This document shows, piece after piece, positions 12,701-27,700 of a stretch of DNA of 64,000 bases. Position 1 is the stretch's first letter, and each line of letters starts with the position of its first letter. Below the pieces are notes generated by a model that worked only from the letters and a program-made list of their open reading frames with translations, made no database searches and was not told where the DNA came from. Source of the stretch: Hydractinia symbiolongicarpus (taxonomy: Eukaryota > Cnidaria > Hydrozoa > Anthoathecata > Hydractiniidae). A program made the position numbers and the translations under genes. Location of the stretch: NCBI RefSeq assembly GCF_029227915.1, contig NC_079880.1, positions 15,768,001 through 15,832,000 on the forward strand. The letters run 5' to 3'.

Positions 12701-15700
12701 ATTACATGAGGTGTTATGTGCGTTGTTCTGAAGTATTTAGGAACCAAATGTAAGGTTTGTTTCAGGTTTTTACGTTCAGTATAAAGACTTCTTTCGACAT
12801 TTGCTTAAAGTTTAAACGTTTTTATGTTAGCATGTATATTTTGACTGTGTGTTTTGAGAAATGAAATAGAAATTAAAATAGGCTAATTTAACTACTTACC
12901 TTCTTCGACAAAAGCAAGAATCGTTTTAGAAGTCATAGGAAGGTATGGGCACGATTTTTGAAGTAGCCACGCAAAAACAGACTGCAACTAAAACAAGCAA
13001 ACTCATATGTTTATAATTGAAAGCGCGTCATTTATGATTTATGATTTGTGGAGATAAAATTACATGGCAGGGCTGTATAAAATGCTCATAAATTATGTTC
13101 TATCTGCTCAACAAAGAGATGAAAGTACATTATCGCACTTACTCTTTTATTAAAATCTATCGCGTCGACTACATTCTTGTTAAATACCACACATTTAAGC
13201 ATTGTGTCTCCACCCTCCAACACATGCCGTAATTTCAGGTTATCGATAGCTTGTGATGTTGTGACATAATGCATGGTAAGTACAATCACAGCAAGTGGAA
13301 TGTCGGCATCTGTTTCCCTCGATCTCAACAAAAGTGTTATTGCTGCTGCATTCCTTGTCCAAAACTCCTAGTTTAGATTTAAAAAATGTATAATTAAAAA
13401 TACAATTACAGCAGCAAAAACAGATTTTATGATTATTAAGAAAAATCAAACAAAAACAATATGAATGCCGACGTAATAAACAGTAGTTGCAAAACAACAA
13501 TAATAACCACGACAACGGCAATGGCAACAACAATAACAACAACGACGACGTTTACGCCAACAGCAAACACATTGATAAAAACCATGAAGACGTCAACAAC
13601 AACCATGGCGACTAGAACAACAACTACGACGACGACGTCAACAACAAACACGACGACGACGTCAACAACAAACACGACGACTAGAACAACAACCACGACG
13701 ACGACGTCAATAACAACCACGACAAAGAAAAAAAACCACGACGACGACCTCACAACACCCACGACAACGACGAAAGCAACAACAACCATCGCGACCACAA
13801 ACACAACGATGACACGTGGTGAACAAAGAAAATTTAAATCTAAAACCTAGGACCTTTTCCTTATTCTACAGCAGTTTTGGTACAAAAATTGCTAACCATG
13901 CTAAATTTCCAGGAAATCCAGGACTTTCAAACACATTAGTTTGCTGGTTTTGTAAGTTTTGGAATAATTTTTTGTACTGGAGTAATTCTGTAAGCTTTAT
14001 CTCGATTTACTTAACTCAACATAATTACTTTCAGGGATGATTTAAGGACATTTTCAATGTTTTGTAAAATTTCCAAGAATTTCCAAGTCATTTTTCAAGG
14101 TCAGTGGTTAACATGCGACAACGTTTACATACCGAAAAGAACAAAAAACGAGCACAAAACATACATACCATGGAGGGATTGTGGGGAACATTAACAATAA
14201 ACATTAAGCCTGAGTTTCCATACAACCACTCTATTCCATGTTTCACGCGTGGAGGTATATTCTGAAGAAAAAATAGAAGAGTGCTGTAGATAACAAGAAT
14301 GGTAAAGAATAAATTAGCAATTTCGCAGGAACTTCTAAAACGGATATCTACGGTTGATATAGTAAACTCGGCCGTTACAAAGGGGTATTAGTTTAGTTCC
14401 CCATTTGTGCACAAAATGTGTTTATGTTATTAATAATTATTTTCAACGAAGGGCAAAGCAACGAACGAAAAAAAAAAGGCTCGTAAAAATTGCTTCTTTT
14501 ATGAAACATAAAATCAATAAAAACATCTAGTTTTGATTTAGTTCGTTTTTTGAAAACGAATTTTCAACTAGTGTAGCTAGCGCAATATTTTAGTTCAAAA
14601 CATTGCGCTCGTCAGTTAGGAGTTGGAAAGCAATACTATCCTCGCAGGCGAGATAGTAATAATGAAAGGTAGAAATAATTTCGCCAAATATAAAGTCTTT
14701 CATATTTATAATCATGACTGAAGTGATTTCCATTTTGTATCTTCAATAGATTGAATTGTGTTAGAATTAAAGTGCAACAAAAAAGTAAGTACATTTTTCC
14801 ATAGTCAAAAGAAAATGACTTATGACTATGATTTTCCATACGGACAAAACGATGAAAAGTTTCTCACCAAGCTTTTTTTACAATAAAACTTTTCAACACA
14901 ATCTTTCGTGAAAAAAAAAACATCCTGCTCTCTATTCAAAATATTTATGCAACTGCATCTTTAGAATTCAATGAAGATTGCCCGTAAAGAAACAGTGACT
15001 GAGTGATCATAAAAATAGAATACTGAATACCGAATACTGAATACCGCTCCAATGAAGAAATAGAACAGCGAGACGTACTCTCCATGAGTGTATGCAAATT
15101 TCGAGTTGACGACTAGCATTTTTAAAATTTTTAAAGCTCATCGCTACAAAATAGGCATTTTTGGTTATTGATTCTCGTAAAAGGCTTTCCGAAAGCAGAG
15201 TACGAGGTAGTTTTTAAAGCATGTTTTCATCACGGAAATAAAAAACATGCAGTCTCGTTCCGAGGAAAACGCAATTTTTCGACGACTAAAAACACAGTAC
15301 TTAAAGAAGTCATCGACTTAAGAGTCGCTAAGTTTTAAAATTTTACAAAGAGAATAACTATAAAAACATAACTTTACCGTGATTGATAAATAACCTGAAG
15401 ATTCTCCATTTTTTTTAATAACAGCATTGAAGATCTTATTTCTTGAAGTCTAAAACACAAATTGCAGAATGCACATGTAAAGTAGTTACTGTGACTGAAA
15501 GTGCAACAGGTAACACAAATTTAAAGCATGGAGGCAAATAGAATGAAATAAAAAAGAATCACTTTACGAAAGATGTATTAAATAAATTATTTACCTTTTC
15601 AGGTATATTACGAAGTTTTTTCATAATTAAACCTGGAGATAAAGTTGTGTCTGGCCCGTCGTAACTAGCCGAACTATTTATAACAAGTCTCCAATAAGCA

Positions 15701-18700
15701 TCTTTTTTTGCAAACCGTCGGTCGAGACTAGCATTCCGTAAAAAGTCTTCGAAGAGTGACTCAAGCAAAATCGGTTTTAACAGGATGTCACTAAATGAAA
15801 TTATGTCAAAAAGGATGGAAGAATATACAGTAAAATATAATATCGTACTAATTTATTCAGGTTTGTAGAATTTGATATTCGGGAAAAGTTCCAAAAGTCC
15901 TTGAGTCCATAAACAAGTATAAGTAACATTATCACTGGACTTTTCTTAACTACTCTGCCGGGAAAGACCCTTATAATTAGAATGCTGCTCGTTATCTCAA
16001 CATTGTAAATACAGAAAGCGTTAACCTTAACAACAGCAGTGTCAAGCAACCGAGTCAAAGTTTTTAATCAGAAGATCTTAAACTTAAAAATGGACAACGT
16101 CCCACAAGTTTTTTAACAAACTACGGATAAATAAAGAAGTATAAATTAAGAACAGCAAAAGATGATTTTAGGTATAAAAGTTAAAATTGCCGAGAAATTC
16201 GAATAATGTAAAAGCAAATAAAATTTAATCTGGGGTTTATTAAACAATTATGACCACCCTCTCCTTTAAAAACTTTTCATAGGCTTGTGTAAATGAATTA
16301 AGTTTTGCACACTTTCACACTAGAATGTCGCAAAAGGAACAAAAGAGCAGCAATAAATTTTTGCTTATGTCAGCACACTTTGTATGACGTCATCGAAAGC
16401 TCAATTTGTTTTTGAAAAGTAAATAACAGTTATTTAACATATTTTCTGTTTTTACATAGTTTGCCTACAAAGATGCAAAACATTGCCCGAAAATCCGTTG
16501 TCTTCGATTTTCCGGAAAAATCCGAAAAATCATAATAATCCTGAGTCCACAACATGCAGAAGGATTCTACTTGATAAAACAAAGTTGGGTTGTACCGAAT
16601 ATGGTTAAGATAAGTTTAAAACATTTTTTATTTCTGCAACTTCCAGACAATATACACTGTAAAGGAGTTTATTTTAGGGTATTCAAATATTTGTTACTGC
16701 GGTGGCATAATTTGACTATGTGTGTTACGGACTTCTGAAACAATTGAAACATGAAAGATTAGCAAGGAAAATTTTGTTGCTACACGTATTTATACTCACC
16801 GTATTTTTTCATTATGAAGTTGGTAAGAACGTAGAGCACCTTTATAACTTTGCTCGCTCTCCATCCTGCAAAGAAACGCAAATGTCAAAAAAAGAACCAT
16901 CACGATTTATTATGATTTATTAAAAAAACACATAAAAATTGTACTTTGTGACTTCTGCAAAGGAGAGACGGTTATTTCGATGTTTCCACATGTTGGGATC
17001 AAGCAAGCGTAACACATCCGTGGTCGAATTAAATGGCGCCAACGGAGGAAACTCTTGTAGTGTGGATAGAATTAAAGTATGGTATTTGAAAGCTCTCATC
17101 CATCTGAAAAACAAGTTGTTGATCTTTCACTTCTAATCACAAAAATGTTCTTGCTCCAATTTACAGACACAGTCAGAAAGACCCTGTACACGTTCATTCG
17201 AGAACATGTAAACATTTAACAGCCTTTCATTGCAAATTTGCTCATGTCGGCAAAAGTTGCTGACGTGGTATGTTATTTGCCTGCTTGCTTTGTTAACATG
17301 TCAGCATTCGCGTTGGCAATTCCCGAGTGCTGACGTGAATTAGAAAAGCGTTTTAAGAAAACGCGTCCTGATTTTCATGTTTCAGTTGAGTGCCATTATT
17401 TGAATGTAAAATAAAAAGAACTATTAAAAGTTTTGTCAAACAAAACAAGAAAACTTAGTAGCTTTAACAGTCGCATTGTTTCTAAAACTTACCCAACACA
17501 CTAGTAACGTTAAGACAAAGAAAGTTGCCTAGTAAAGACACATCTTTTAGACGTTATATAGTCTCATTTAATACTTTGTTTAAAAATGTTTCGTCCATTA
17601 TATTCGTGCCTTGATTAACTGCCTCTCCGTGGTCACATCTGTTTTAATTAAAATCTACCTTACATTTTTTTGCAATTTCATGCGTTTGGCCATTCATCAC
17701 GAGTAAGAAATAGCAAGTCAAAATTTTGCTGCCAAACACCAATACCTTGCTTTGCAGAATAAAAACTAAACAAGCATGCATTTTTATCCTTACCACTGCA
17801 CCGCCCGACTCGAAAATGACAGCTTTTATTACTAGCAGAATAACCGTATTCACTTACTGATGAAACAATTTCCTTATCTTTGCATTTGTAAATTGCTGTT
17901 TCAACATTAATAAGTTTTCTTTTCGTTCAGCCATTGTCGCTTCCAAAGCATTTGCAGCGGCGGAACGAACTTCTCGATTAACCACTAACGTTATGGTGTT
18001 CTCAACAAACGCATTCGTTGTAACCTGTTCCACAGAGTTGTCTATATGTTCGATTTGATATCTACAACAATGACAACTCAAAAGTTTTAAAAACAAAAAA
18101 TCTTAATTCTAAATACTCTTACATAATATACCGAATTAGAGAAACCAGGAAACATTTTTTACACACCTGTATACTTCTTGACAGTATCCTTTTAACATTG
18201 TTTCTACGTGACCAGCGATGAGTTCGGTGCATGCAGTAATAATTTCTTCTTCGAAGAGTTTGGCCTGCTTTCTGTAAGCAAAAGACAATCGTTGACGTCA
18301 TTTTGCTTAGGCATATTATTTGCGAACAACTAAGAAACTTTATATTTTACTGTCTAGTGCAACTATAAGTTTTAAAATTCAGAAGATTAATGTCTTCGAA
18401 ATTTTAGCAAAAGCGACCAACATGTAACTATTAATATTGATAGCAAGAAGTTTAGAAGCTAACTAACACAATTAACGTTGAGTCAAAAGGACAAGACGAT
18501 TCTACATTTCGTGGCTCAAGGATTTCTGACGAAAAAACTTTTATTTTCGTCTAGTTGACATTTGGCTTATATGTTATATAGTCCGCTTTTGTTGAGATTG
18601 GTAAAAAACAAAATCAGGGACAAAAAATTGTAAACACGAGGTTTGTCAATTATCAAATGTAAGAAATAGTAAGGTAACAAAACACCTAACCGAACAGTTG

Positions 18701-21700
18701 CACTTTGTTTAATTTCAGACACAAAGAGCGTAGAGTTGTGCGTAAACTTAATTTTTACTTTTTTTACCGTTTTTTTTATTGCACTCTGGCAAACATGCGA
18801 ATATGAATAAATAAGTGTCACTCACTTTTTGTTTTTCGACCACTCTTCTTCTATAACTTCCATGACAGTAGCACGAGCCTCTTGAATACAGGTCATTGCT
18901 AACAACTGCTGACATGCACCCTCTGATTGCAGTTGTTCGTGTTTTATCTAGACAAGATGTGTAACAAGAAGACATTTTTTATCGTACATACATCTTAGAT
19001 AACAATCGTGCAAATGAGGACTGGATTTTCCTCTTTTATTCTCTCCTCTTTCTCTCCTCATTTAAAAAATCATTGCTTCATAGCACAATCATGCAAATAC
19101 TACTTCGTTGGCTGTGTAATGTACGTTAGACGGTTGTGTAGTTGTGCTTGCATGACTTTCGTACCTCAAATGGGAGCTTAATGCGCTAGAATCCCCTCGC
19201 AGGACCCTCGTTGATAGCAGTACCAATAGGAACTGACGAGCCTATCCTGGGTAAATAATTTCAATAATAATAATAATTATAATAAAATCAAAATTTTTCT
19301 AACCAACTCCGTCAGTATGCAAAAAAAATAACTTTTAATGGAAATAAAACTTCCCACATCTTCTCGTAATAGGAAAAAACCTGAAAGTGATAAAATTTCT
19401 GGCGAATTCCTCATTTAAAGTAAAAGTGATTAAAAATAAGTGTAAAAGATACAACTTACATCGGTGAATACTTCAGATATTACATCTTGAACGACAAAGA
19501 ATATTTCCTCATCGATAATGTCTTTACTAAAAATTAAAATGTCCTACGAAAAAAAAGGAGTGTTAATGTGTTGGGCTTTAGAACAAGCGTAGTCTTTTAC
19601 TCTTCTCAAACTGTTGACAGACTATCCTCTATTTTTAAGGGAATGTGATAAAGGTATGAGTACATGCCAGAGAAATGAGTCATGATGTTTTATGCGACAA
19701 ACATTACGCCCCTCCTGTCTAACCCTCAGACCGCGAAACACGTTTTTATGCATCATTAATTTTCCACTGAAGTCTGTGTCGAAAAAGTACATGTAGAGCT
19801 TACTCTAAAAAAGACAAATTATGGTCTTTTTTAGTTTGCCCAAATTTAAATTTTAAAGGGTCAATTCTTGAAGAAATAATTAACACTCTAGTCAACCTTG
19901 GTACGATACTGTGCTTACTTCTCTTAAAATCATTATGTGAGGTTCTTGCTGTGTAGCATGATTTTCATCTTCATTCACATTCGCATCTTCTATGTCTTCG
20001 TTTGTTACAACAAACTCGGGATCGTTATTTTGTGTTCGCTTCCGTTTGAGTTTCTCTCGCAAATCCAATGCATCAACATTATGACTAATAAATGCAGACT
20101 CATCTTTTTGTGGTATTTTATCAGAACTATCCTCAATAACAATCTGTAGAAAGAAAATCATACTTATATACACTATTCTTCTTTTCTCTCTTTAATGGTA
20201 AAAAGATTTGCACTTTTTTGCAGACTTACCACACTAGGTATACTTTGTGATGCCGCAGTGGCGAAGCCAACAGGTGCTTCCGCTTCAACCTCTTTCACCT
20301 AACAATAGATGCGAAGGAAACTATCAAATTTAGAATCGCCTTTAGCTTAATAGTCCAAGAGCTCGTGACGAAATCGTTCAACCCAAAGGTACAGAAAATA
20401 TGACCCAAGAGAAATTAACTGAAAATGCAAAAAAATGTTACCAAATATTGTGGTCCTAAGTCTTGGTTAGACCCCCACAAAGATGAAATATTATCAATTA
20501 TGCACAATTCGTGAAAAACAAGTAATTCCAAGTTTATTAGAAGATGCTACAGAATAGGTTAAGTGTTTTTATTGAGCATATTTATACAGAACATGTTCTG
20601 AATTAACTGTGATTTAGTAGGACAGCATGTGGGAAAGTGAAAGTAGAAAGATAATTTAAACAGAAATGTGGCACATAAAGAAAACAAATGGAAGAAAATA
20701 AAGATAATACGGAAATTAATTTACAGCAACCTGGTAAACAGATTAATGGTAATGATATATACAACCTCTATTTTTTGACTACACATTTTATTTATAAGAA
20801 CACTCTACTTGAAAAAGCTTTCAAATGTCCTTAATTATTTCAAGTTAATGGAAGTCTAATAGATGAACAATTGAAACAGTGATATTTCAGAATTCTTGCA
20901 AGAATGTTGTTGAAATCTGAAATACAGCAACATGTCTCTTCAGAAAAAGCAGATGGTGGACATGGCTTCTATTTGTAATGTTACAGAATATTTAATGCTC
21001 TGTAAGCTGTTAAATTTTGGTGAAAAAAATCAAAATAGCAAAAGCCTTCAAAGGGAAGAAGAAGAATTTTCAGTGCTTCAATTGGTATTGAAGAAAGAGG
21101 TAAAGAAATAGCAATCCCAAAAAAAAAGCGCTGACACTAAACTTAAGTCATTAGCTTTTGAATTACGGGAGATTGTTTTTATGGTGACCACAGAACATTA
21201 AAATGTAAATTCCACGACATTTCAGGACAATATTGTTTGATATTATAGGACAATTTTAGGAGAAATTGTTAACCTTAAAAAGCACAAGCTTAAAAAACCT
21301 TTTGTGATGCAAGCAATTATTTGCAACTCAAACTAGAAGTGCTTGTGTGACCACTAAAAGCCAAATATGTTGCAGCATTATACAAACCTCGGTTTTTAAT
21401 TAACCTATTTACCCCCGTGACTAGCAGAAAGGGTTCTGTGGGTCCCTGATGTGCAGGATTTAAAGTTTGCTCAAATATTTCCGAAGCAGGTCACTCATTT
21501 TCACATTTGAAACATATAATTGATTTCATGCGAGAATACGATGATAAAATTAACTTTGGACAGAAAAGTAGTGATGAATACTAAAGTAATTCAGAATGGT
21601 AATACAAAGAAGAGGATAAAGTGAAAATAACAATGCCCTCGAGTGTCTTAAAGCCTCTTCAACAGTTTCTGGGAAACATAAAAGATCATGTAACCCCTTG

Positions 21701-24700
21701 AGAATGACATTTTAAAAATCTTTGACACAAAAGAAGCTACTTTTCAATAGATTGTGTTGAGCAGTTTTCTTGTTATGTTAGTTTCAAGCAACAGCAAAAA
21801 TTGTCATTTTTCGTTCTGGGAATTTAGCCAAATCATTCTTAAAAATGAAGTTACAGTGACTGAAGTGTTCATGTGATGAACTTGGAGTTTCTCACTAATG
21901 TGCTTTCCCTGTAAAATCCAAGAACGGTTATTTTTCTCAGGTATTAAGTTTTGTGCAATTAGCATTTTATTAATATCTTTGAAAAAAATTCATTGAAAAA
22001 ATACCTTATCGTCATGTAGCAAATTAGGTCTAGATCATATTGCACTTAAGTATTTTTTCTGTCATTTTGGTCTTGTAAACTAACTTACCATGTGGGCATG
22101 TATTTTCAACCATTATGATTGGTTTAGAACGAATATTATGCAAACAAAATGTTACAGCTGGTGGCTACACGATGCAACCTTTATTTCCAGGTATATGCAC
22201 ATGAAAATCATTGATTTCTTAGACCATTCATTAATCTCAACAAAATTTTAACGACATGATGTTATTTCAAGACATTTTAGGAATAAAAGAAAAGCTTGGA
22301 TTTAATAGAAGAATAAAATCAAAGTCAAAATGTTTTCTTAATAAGCAAAGCTAAAATAATGAAGTTCTGAAAGCTTTCTTAAAAGATAACATATGGGTCT
22401 CTAGAATTTTAACGAACATTATGACATCTCATTTATTATTTATGGAAATCAATTAAAAATGATGCTAAATGATTTAAAATAAAGACGTTTAAAAAGCTGT
22501 AGCTTAAAAGTTTTAACTTTTAACTACTACTTGAGAAATCCTTTCTGTAACGTTTGTAAAAAGATTTAATATTTGAAATTGCAAATATTTTTCTTAACAT
22601 GATTACTTTTCAGCACAAATCCAGGACGTCTTCAATTTTTTTAAAATTCCAGGAATTTCCAGGACAAGTTGATTTTTCCAGGATTTTTAAGAAATTTCAG
22701 GACCGTGGCCACCTTGTAATGCTGAAAAAGACAATTAACAGCAATTTTTTAGAAAGGAGAGATTAATGTGCCAGAAGTCATTTCAAAATTTCTACCCTTA
22801 ATGGAGGACCAGATATCCGACGATCAAATTTACCTTCAAAATTACGAAGAATTAAGTCTATCAGCCAAGATAGTGTCTTCGCTGTTACTTTTGGACGGCA
22901 AAAACCTCCAAAACATCTTACACTAGGCCTTGCTATGAAAAGTATTTCAGGAAGTAGAAAAATAATTGAATTATTAAATCGTCTAGGTCATTGTGCGACC
23001 TATCATACAATCGAAGAACTGGAGACGAAACTCACGTTTGAAGTAAACAAAGATGAAAATACTATGCCTTGTCATATGAAAGACGAGCCTAGGTTTATAG
23101 AAACTATGAGTGGAAAGAACACATTGCATGACACTGTAGGAATGGCTTATCAAATACAAAGAAAATATGATATCAGTGACCTAAATTATAGAGAAAAAAG
23201 TAAAAGAGATCTAAAAAGCAAAGAATTAATGCCTTCATTAAAATAAAAGAACTTTCAAAGCTGTTGATTTGGAAATTGAGCCTTATTGGAAGAAACCAAA
23301 GATGAAAAAAGCTACATTCCTACTAAGAAACGATGAAAGAAGATTGTATATACCAACTCATACAAACAATCTTGGCTTATAGATGTCCTTTGGATGGTTG
23401 ATCTACTTGTAAATAACATAGCTTACCCATGTGGATTGGTTGAATTGCTTCATTACATCTTTGACATGATTAAAATGTTCAAAAGTATGGTATATTCGTC
23501 AACTTACACAATCTCCCACATCAAGCTCAGTGGTTCTTGAAACAAAAAGGAAAGCTCAACGCATAGCTTCAGAAGGAAATAAAGACAGCATTGCTGTAAC
23601 TTACGACCTTGCAATTTCAAAAGTTGCAGTGCAGATTCAAGTAGAAGAATCACGCAGATTCGATAATCTGTTCATTGCAATTTTCCATGCAATTGATAAA
23701 TTTATAGAAGAATCTGGAGGTCCGTATGTCTTAACGGAGAACAACATTTTGGCAAAGGTTCTCTTAAAGTTTTATAACTGGTTTACAACTAATCCGTGTA
23801 GTCCTTGAGATATTACATTTCAAGTCGTATATGGCACCGCTGTCAAATGTTGAAGATGTTACCAGTATTATTCAATTAGAATTGGATGTTATCAAGCAAA
23901 ATAAAAAGGGTAGGAACAATACCTTGAAAAGACCAAGGAAGGTGCTCATGGGAAAACAGTACAATATTGAATCATTTATATCAACATGTTTCATCATTAT
24001 TACGCGTAAAATTGGAAAATTTGGACTATATACGTATTGTTTATCTATAACTGGAGATATTTTCTTTGTTTTTAACCATCCAAATTACGCACGATGGCTC
24101 GTAATGTATCACGATAACTTACTGAAAGTAAAATAAACACATCCAACTGTCTACGAAGATTTCAGGAAAGGTTGGTTTTCCTTGCAGAGAACTGAGAAAT
24201 CATTTTCTGTACAACCTATTATTATCTCTTAAGCTAACCATTAATGCTGATGCAGCAAGTAAATGCACAGGAACTGGACGTTAAAAAACACTATATCCAA
24301 TGAATCCATTCTCCGAAAAGACAAATTATGCAGCATTGGCACTGGAAAATGTGCAGCAGAGGATACTCCAGATTTTCTTTTAAATGTAATGAAATCTGGT
24401 TTTGATTTGTGCAAGAAACTTTTAAGGGAATGTGTAACTAATCCAAAGTGGTTTAAAGAAACATCATAAGAAAAAAGTTAAAAACATTTGCAACAGAAGA
24501 TGGGATTCATAAGAATCCAAAGGTAGTCACAGTATGGTACGAGACATTTTTGGTTCTATTCTCCATCTGTCTCTACAAAAAAAGTTCATATGGCGAAGGT
24601 TTTAAAGTTTCCTCTTACTCCAGTACTACTATCGCTGAGTCATGTAGATGGATCAATGCAGAAAACTACAAAAGCTTTGATCATGAAACACTTGAAATCT

Positions 24701-27700
24701 GAAGTTGTTACCATAAATGCTTCCTACGTCAATAATACTATTTTAAATCCCCTATTACTTCTAAAAAAATGTGCATTTCGTTTTTGATAAAACAGTATCT
24801 CCATCAATTGAAAATTGTGAAAGAGACAAACGAATGCTGGATAAGAATTTTAAAACCAGGACAAAAGCGCCCTCGAAGCTGGGTGCAAGCCTTAAGAAAT
24901 AACCAGTGCAAAGAATCTCTAGTGCATCTTGTTTAAAGTTAGGAGGAAAACAACCTTGTTTCTGTACTTAAAGAAAAAACTGTTTTCGAAAATGGAGGTA
25001 ATATTTGCTATTCTTAAAAAGTACATGATGGCAAGATGTTAAAAAACGCTTTTATACTGTTTACACGAAGAGGCAGATTGGCGAATGATTAATCAACTCA
25101 GATCAATATCACCAGCAAATAATGTAGTAATACGCAGAACTGACACTGATGTTTTAATTATTAGTTGTTTTTCACATAGTTATTTAAGTTATTGTTGTAT
25201 TTGCAAAGTTATATAAGTTATTGTTGTGTTTGCAAAGTTATATAAGTTATTGTTGTGTTTGCAAAGTTATATAAGTTATTGTTGTGTTTGCAAAATTATT
25301 TAAGTTATTGTTGTGTTTGCAAAGTTATTTAAGTTATTGTTGTGTTTGCAAAGTTATATAGTTATTGTTGTGTTTGCAAAGTTATATAAGTTATTGTTGT
25401 GTTTGCAAAGTTTTATAAGTTATTGTTAAGTTTGCAAAGTTATAAAAGTTATTGTTGTGTTCGCAAAGTTATAAAAGTTATTGTTGTGTTCGCAAAGTTA
25501 TATAAGTTATTGTTGTGTTTGCAAACTTATATTATACTTATATAAGTGGTACTTACCTACAAATTTTTGTGCATGTACTTTTTGAGGTATTTTAAGGCCT
25601 TTCCTGTACTTTGACCCAAGTATATTAGTAAGTTATTTTCTATTTGAAATCTTAATTTTGATAATTTATTTTGGGTGGTTTTTGTGCCTTGTACCTGGTG
25701 AGGTAACATTTACACAGGTGGGGGATCTGAACATGCTTTAAGACCGAAAATTATGATAAGTTCTTACATTTTTAGAATTCTCGCATTATTTCACAATCAT
25801 AAACTTTTGCCTTTTTAGGCCTTTTACAGGGGTTCTGACCTATACTTTACCCTTGAATTTTGGGGTGTTTCTAAATTTCGAATACTTAGCTCATAAGAAT
25901 ATTTTTAGCAAGATTTGATGCAGGTACCAGATGGGTCAAAAACATGCCCAATTTGCGACCATTCAAGTGGCTTGGGCAGACAAACGCCGCCAACACAACG
26001 AAGCTTACAAACATTTTTTGCATTTCCAGTTAATTACTCTTGATACATCAGGTTGTACCTTATGGGTTGATCGATTTCGTCATAAGCTCTTGGACTATAA
26101 GCAGTTACTTTTTCAAACAAGATGGCAACTTATATAACGTAGTCAGCTAACGCAAAAAAAATAATTGTGACCAGAAATCACTGCATAAAATTCTAGGTGA
26201 CATGTTTGGATGACATTCTAGTAGAACAGCAAAGGTGACAAGAAATATCAATACAAACACACCACACAACAATAACAAACATTTGTTACGATTTAAATGA
26301 TGAACAGACAGTATATAAAACATTTCACTAAACTAAAGTATGTCTCACTGAGAAAGAAGTGCTGGCTACTGTGTGTGAAAGATTATTAAAAGGTGACTAC
26401 AGTTTACAGTCGTAAGTACCTTAGTAAGAATTGTTTCATCTTCCATATCTAGTACGTCAATCATATCAGAAGCATAATCAAGCTTGTGATAAACTCCAAT
26501 GTAGTGACCAGTCAACGAGAAACTATTTGTTGGCGTATAACTAGGTAGAGGGAGCAAAGCACTACCCATGACAACCTGCATGATAAAAACAGCTATTTGG
26601 TACTACTTGCTCGGCTATTTGGGGCTGAGAGGGGACGGAGTGATTCAAATAAATAATGTAACAGCATACTAACAAGTCCTTTAAAAGTTGTAAAATAACT
26701 TAATTTTTTTAGACGCAAAAATCCTACATGATTTTACTATTCTTGAAAAAATAGTTGCCATGGTAGCACTTCGGCATATTTTCTTAATAAATATTTTCTG
26801 GGCAATTAAACCTAACTAAAAGATAGGAGAAGTAACACATTATCAAAATGAAACTATAAAAACAAAAAAATTAATGGAAAAAAGGTTAATCAGTTCTCTA
26901 TTTGCAAGCACGAATGAGTTAAACATATATGTTGTTATAGTGCAAACATCAAAATGCATTTTATAAGTAAGAGCAAAATATATACCTAAACTGCTAAGAA
27001 AAAGCAACTTCTCAGACTACACAATAAGGATTTAGAATTAAAAAACAGAATTAGTAAGTCAAACATTCACATTTCACATACCTCAGCCAAAGACGTCATG
27101 CACTTGTTTGATATTACAACAGATTTTTTACGTGGAAAGCTATCATCTGGTGTCATAAACGATATTCGATTGAGATAAACATTTGCATTGTCCGTTGCAA
27201 AAGCATAATGACTACAAAAGTCAACTGCCTAAATGCAAAGTCAAACTATTTCATAATTTTTAAATACAAAAAGTTATGTACTCTTAACGAAAGCTTTCAA
27301 AAAGAAAATTTTGATAGGAGGTTGGTTTTCAAGCTTTTTCATAACCGAATACGTAACTTGAGTTGTGTAGATAGCAGTAGGTTAGTCAAGAATTAGTTTA
27401 TGAAAATTGCTGGAATTATAGTAAATTTTAACTAGATTATAAACAAAATATCTGCACAGATGGATAACACTACTCATAAAATTAGTTTTGATTACATAAC
27501 AACTAGTTTCTAAAGTAAGGTATTAAAAATAAACCCTTCACAGTGACAACACAAGAGATTTAAACATTATAGCAGTCTCAAATAAAAAACTTACATTTTT
27601 GACATCATCAAATAACAAAATGTCTTTTATTTTTTCGAGGGGATACCCAATATCCTGTTTGGGTACACTAAATGCACGTGCCACTAGTTTCAAAGCAATT

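Noticed and set aside
13436-13850. Overlapping Val-rich (minus) and Thr-rich (plus) ORFs
   Set aside because: Both arise from an ACA/ACG triplet array in a GANP intron; no splice context or start context supports either.
25178-25530. CRISPR-like array
   Set aside because: Units are contiguous with no spacers; it is a minisatellite in animal DNA.
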